A DNA stretch of 64,000 bases, taken from NCBI GenBank assembly GCA_900553395.1, contig USDJ01000004.1, positions 1-64,000 of the forward strand, read 5' to 3'. Source of the stretch: an uncultured Mycoplasmatota bacterium (GTDB lineage: Bacteria > Bacillota_I > Bacilli_A > RF39 > UBA660). Position numbers and translations under genes: made by a program. Numbering within the stretch: position 1 is the first letter of the stretch; each line of letters opens with the position of its first letter. The notes under the pieces were generated by a model that made no database searches, was not told the DNA's origin, and saw only the letters and a program-made list of their open reading frames with translations. Below, one piece after another: positions 62,907-64,000 of the stretch.

Positions 62907-63230
62907 CTATTGGGCTTGTTCAACACCTTCTAAATATATTTTTTTATCAAAACCTCCTCGTTCTGATTTTTTCTCACGTGCCTTTTTAATAACGGTATCT
63001 AGACTTTCTCCTTCAAGTTTAGCTAAATAAGAAATAACTTCTAACATATCAGCTAATTCTTCTATCCTATTAGAACAGTTAGAATCTATTACTTCTTGAT
63101 ATTCTTCATAAAGCTTTTTTTCTAATTCTTCTTTATACTCTACTTCAGATAGTATACGAATGATTGGGACCTCCCCTTTACTTTTAATTATTTCTGGTAT
63201 TTTATCTCTAACTAATTTTTTATAACTCAT
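62907..63230 (-). CDS. MazG-like phosphoribosyl-ATP pyrophosphohydrolase-type protein
   Basis: 107 aa. KLVRDKIPEII, then an EEYQEVID acidic helix near residue 42 and RIEELADMLEVISYLAKLEG near 56: the EExxE...ExxD Mg sites of all-alpha NTP pyrophosphatases. C-terminal EKKSERGGFDKKIYLEGVEQ resembles the MazG-like family of short enzymes that hydrolyse unusual NTPs. It overlaps dnaE by the ATGA pattern. No histidine genes are near, so HisE-type function is unlikely. Confidence 0.8.
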   Translation of the reverse strand: MSYKKLVRDKIPEIIKSKGEVPIIRILSEVEYKEELEKKLYEEYQEVIDSNCSNRIEELADMLEVISYLAKLEGESLDTVIKKAREKKSERGGFDKKIYLEGVEQAQ

Positions 63231-64000
63231 AAGCTTAACCTCTCTACTTCATTTGATACAAGTTGATATTTATCATATCTCTTTTCTACTTTTCCTTTTA
63301 CTTTTATAATATCTCCTACTTTTAAATCACTATATTTTTTATAAACATTTGGAAATAAAATTATATCTATCATAGATAGCTCGTCACTACCTAATATAAA
63401 GCACATTTTGTCACCCTTAGACGTATTTATTTCTTTTATCTTATCAATATAAACAATCACATTAATAATTTTATCAAAGTATAATTCTAATTCATTTAAA
63501 TCGATTATACTCTTATTGACAGCTTTTAATTCTGTTATAGGATTATCCGTAAGATAAAATCCAAAAATATCTAATTCTTTCTCCATTAGTTCTGACAACG
63601 AATATTCTGGATAAAGAATGATCTCTGGAGCAAGTGCATAAGTTCTATCCAAATCTTTTATTAACTCTCCATAATTTATTATTAAGTCTAGATTATTAAC
63701 TAATGTTTTTTTATTATATCCAAATTCACTTAATGCACCAGAATATATTAATGATTCTAAAGATTTCTTTGTAACTACTTTTCCATAACACCTTTTAAGG
63801 AAGTCATAGATATCTATATATTTTCCATTATTTCTTTCAGTAATTATAAATTCACTAATTGAAATTCCTATATTTTTTATACTCGAAAGTGGATATCTAA
63901 TGCCACCATCTTCTATAGAATATTTTCTAAAGCTAAGGTTTATACTAGGCGGTAAAATGTTTATATTATTTTTTTTAGCACAATAGATATACTGCTTAGT
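63227..64000 (-). CDS. dnaE: DNA polymerase III alpha subunit, 3' end (partial)
   Basis: C-terminal 257 residues; the gene runs off the right edge of the window. The visible part begins TKQYIYCAKKNNINILPPSI and continues SFRKYSIEDGGIRYPLSSIKNIG (end of the fingers/little-finger region with its (HhH)2 segment near KVVTKKSLESLIYSGALSE), then the C-terminal OB fold (about the last 110 residues). The stop overlaps the MazG-like gene. Its length upstream is not known. Confidence 0.85.
   Translation of the reverse strand, partial: TKQYIYCAKKNNINILPPSINLSFRKYSIEDGGIRYPLSSIKNIGISISEFIITERNNGKYIDIYDFLKRCYGKVVTKKSLESLIYSGALSEFGYNKKTLVNNLDLIINYGELIKDLDRTYALAPEIILYPEYSLSELMEKELDIFGFYLTDNPITELKAVNKSIIDLNELELYFDKIINVIVYIDKIKEINTSKGDKMCFILGSDELSMIDIILFPNVYKKYSDLKVGDIIKVKGKVEKRYDKYQLVSNEVERLSL

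Overview
The window is a very AT-rich bacterial chromosome segment that uses the standard code (TAA, TAG and TGA all end genes). It points to an uncultured, endospore-forming, monoderm member of the Bacilli, probably a gut lineage near Erysipelotrichales/RF39 on the border with Mycoplasmatota. The reasons are spoIVA, spoVID, yabG, veg, a CotS-like kinase and CotF-like coat proteins; lipoteichoic-acid synthase and an UgtP-like glycolipid synthase; SepF/DivIVA division proteins; and a tmRNA whose tag ends in LAFA, resembling mollicute tags more than the usual LAA. Lineage is inferred from gene content only.

Layout. 0-10.4 kb: Fic enzyme, a short structured RNA with a small ORF, an LRR/transglutaminase-like pair, LemA-DUF3137, a HAD/UMPH-1 phosphatase gene split by one stop codon, and an ABC-2 exporter. 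10.5-19.3 kb: a likely non-coding RNA, a GT28-like glycolipid glycosyltransferase, a second ABC exporter, a decaying flavodoxin operon with its TetR regulator, and a GtrB/GT-C/GtrA-type wall glycosylation operon. 19.4-22.4 kb: candidate spore-surface genes, with two convergent collagen-like proteins, a beta-domain protein that may be split by a frameshift, and two CotF-like coat proteins. 22.5-26.3 kb: a MacB-type ABC transporter divergent from a TetR gene, with two near-identical 22-bp palindromes between them.

26.4-35.5 kb is mostly metabolic: prs, ackA, a double-domain ThyX-like protein and gpmI. Interspersed are uncharacterised proteins, among them a second transglutaminase-fold protein. 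35.6-40.6 kb runs from an XRE membrane regulator to ssrA. Between them lies what looks like a worn-out mobilizable element at the 3' end of ssrA: a MobV-like relaxase remnant, a 12-bp repeat of the tmRNA end, and an unrecognised three-gene cassette.

40.6-50.6 kb is sporulation-rich (veg, yabG, cotS-like, spoVID, HerA-like ATPase, lon, spoIVA). Three promoters here fit the SigE pattern with the same 13-nt spacer. 50.6-64 kb is housekeeping: tex, ltaS, tmk, a membrane histidine kinase, a cysteine-less EIIB-like protein, an FtsW/RodA protein, a eukaryote-type ileS under an Ile T-box, divIVA, sepF, a MazG-like pyrophosphohydrolase, and the 3' end of dnaE running off the window.

Several genes carry single lesions (nonsense codons, one-base shifts). 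Some lie in A-runs and could be assembly errors. Others are substitutions and suggest real decay. No rRNA, tRNA, CRISPR array, IS element or intact prophage was seen.
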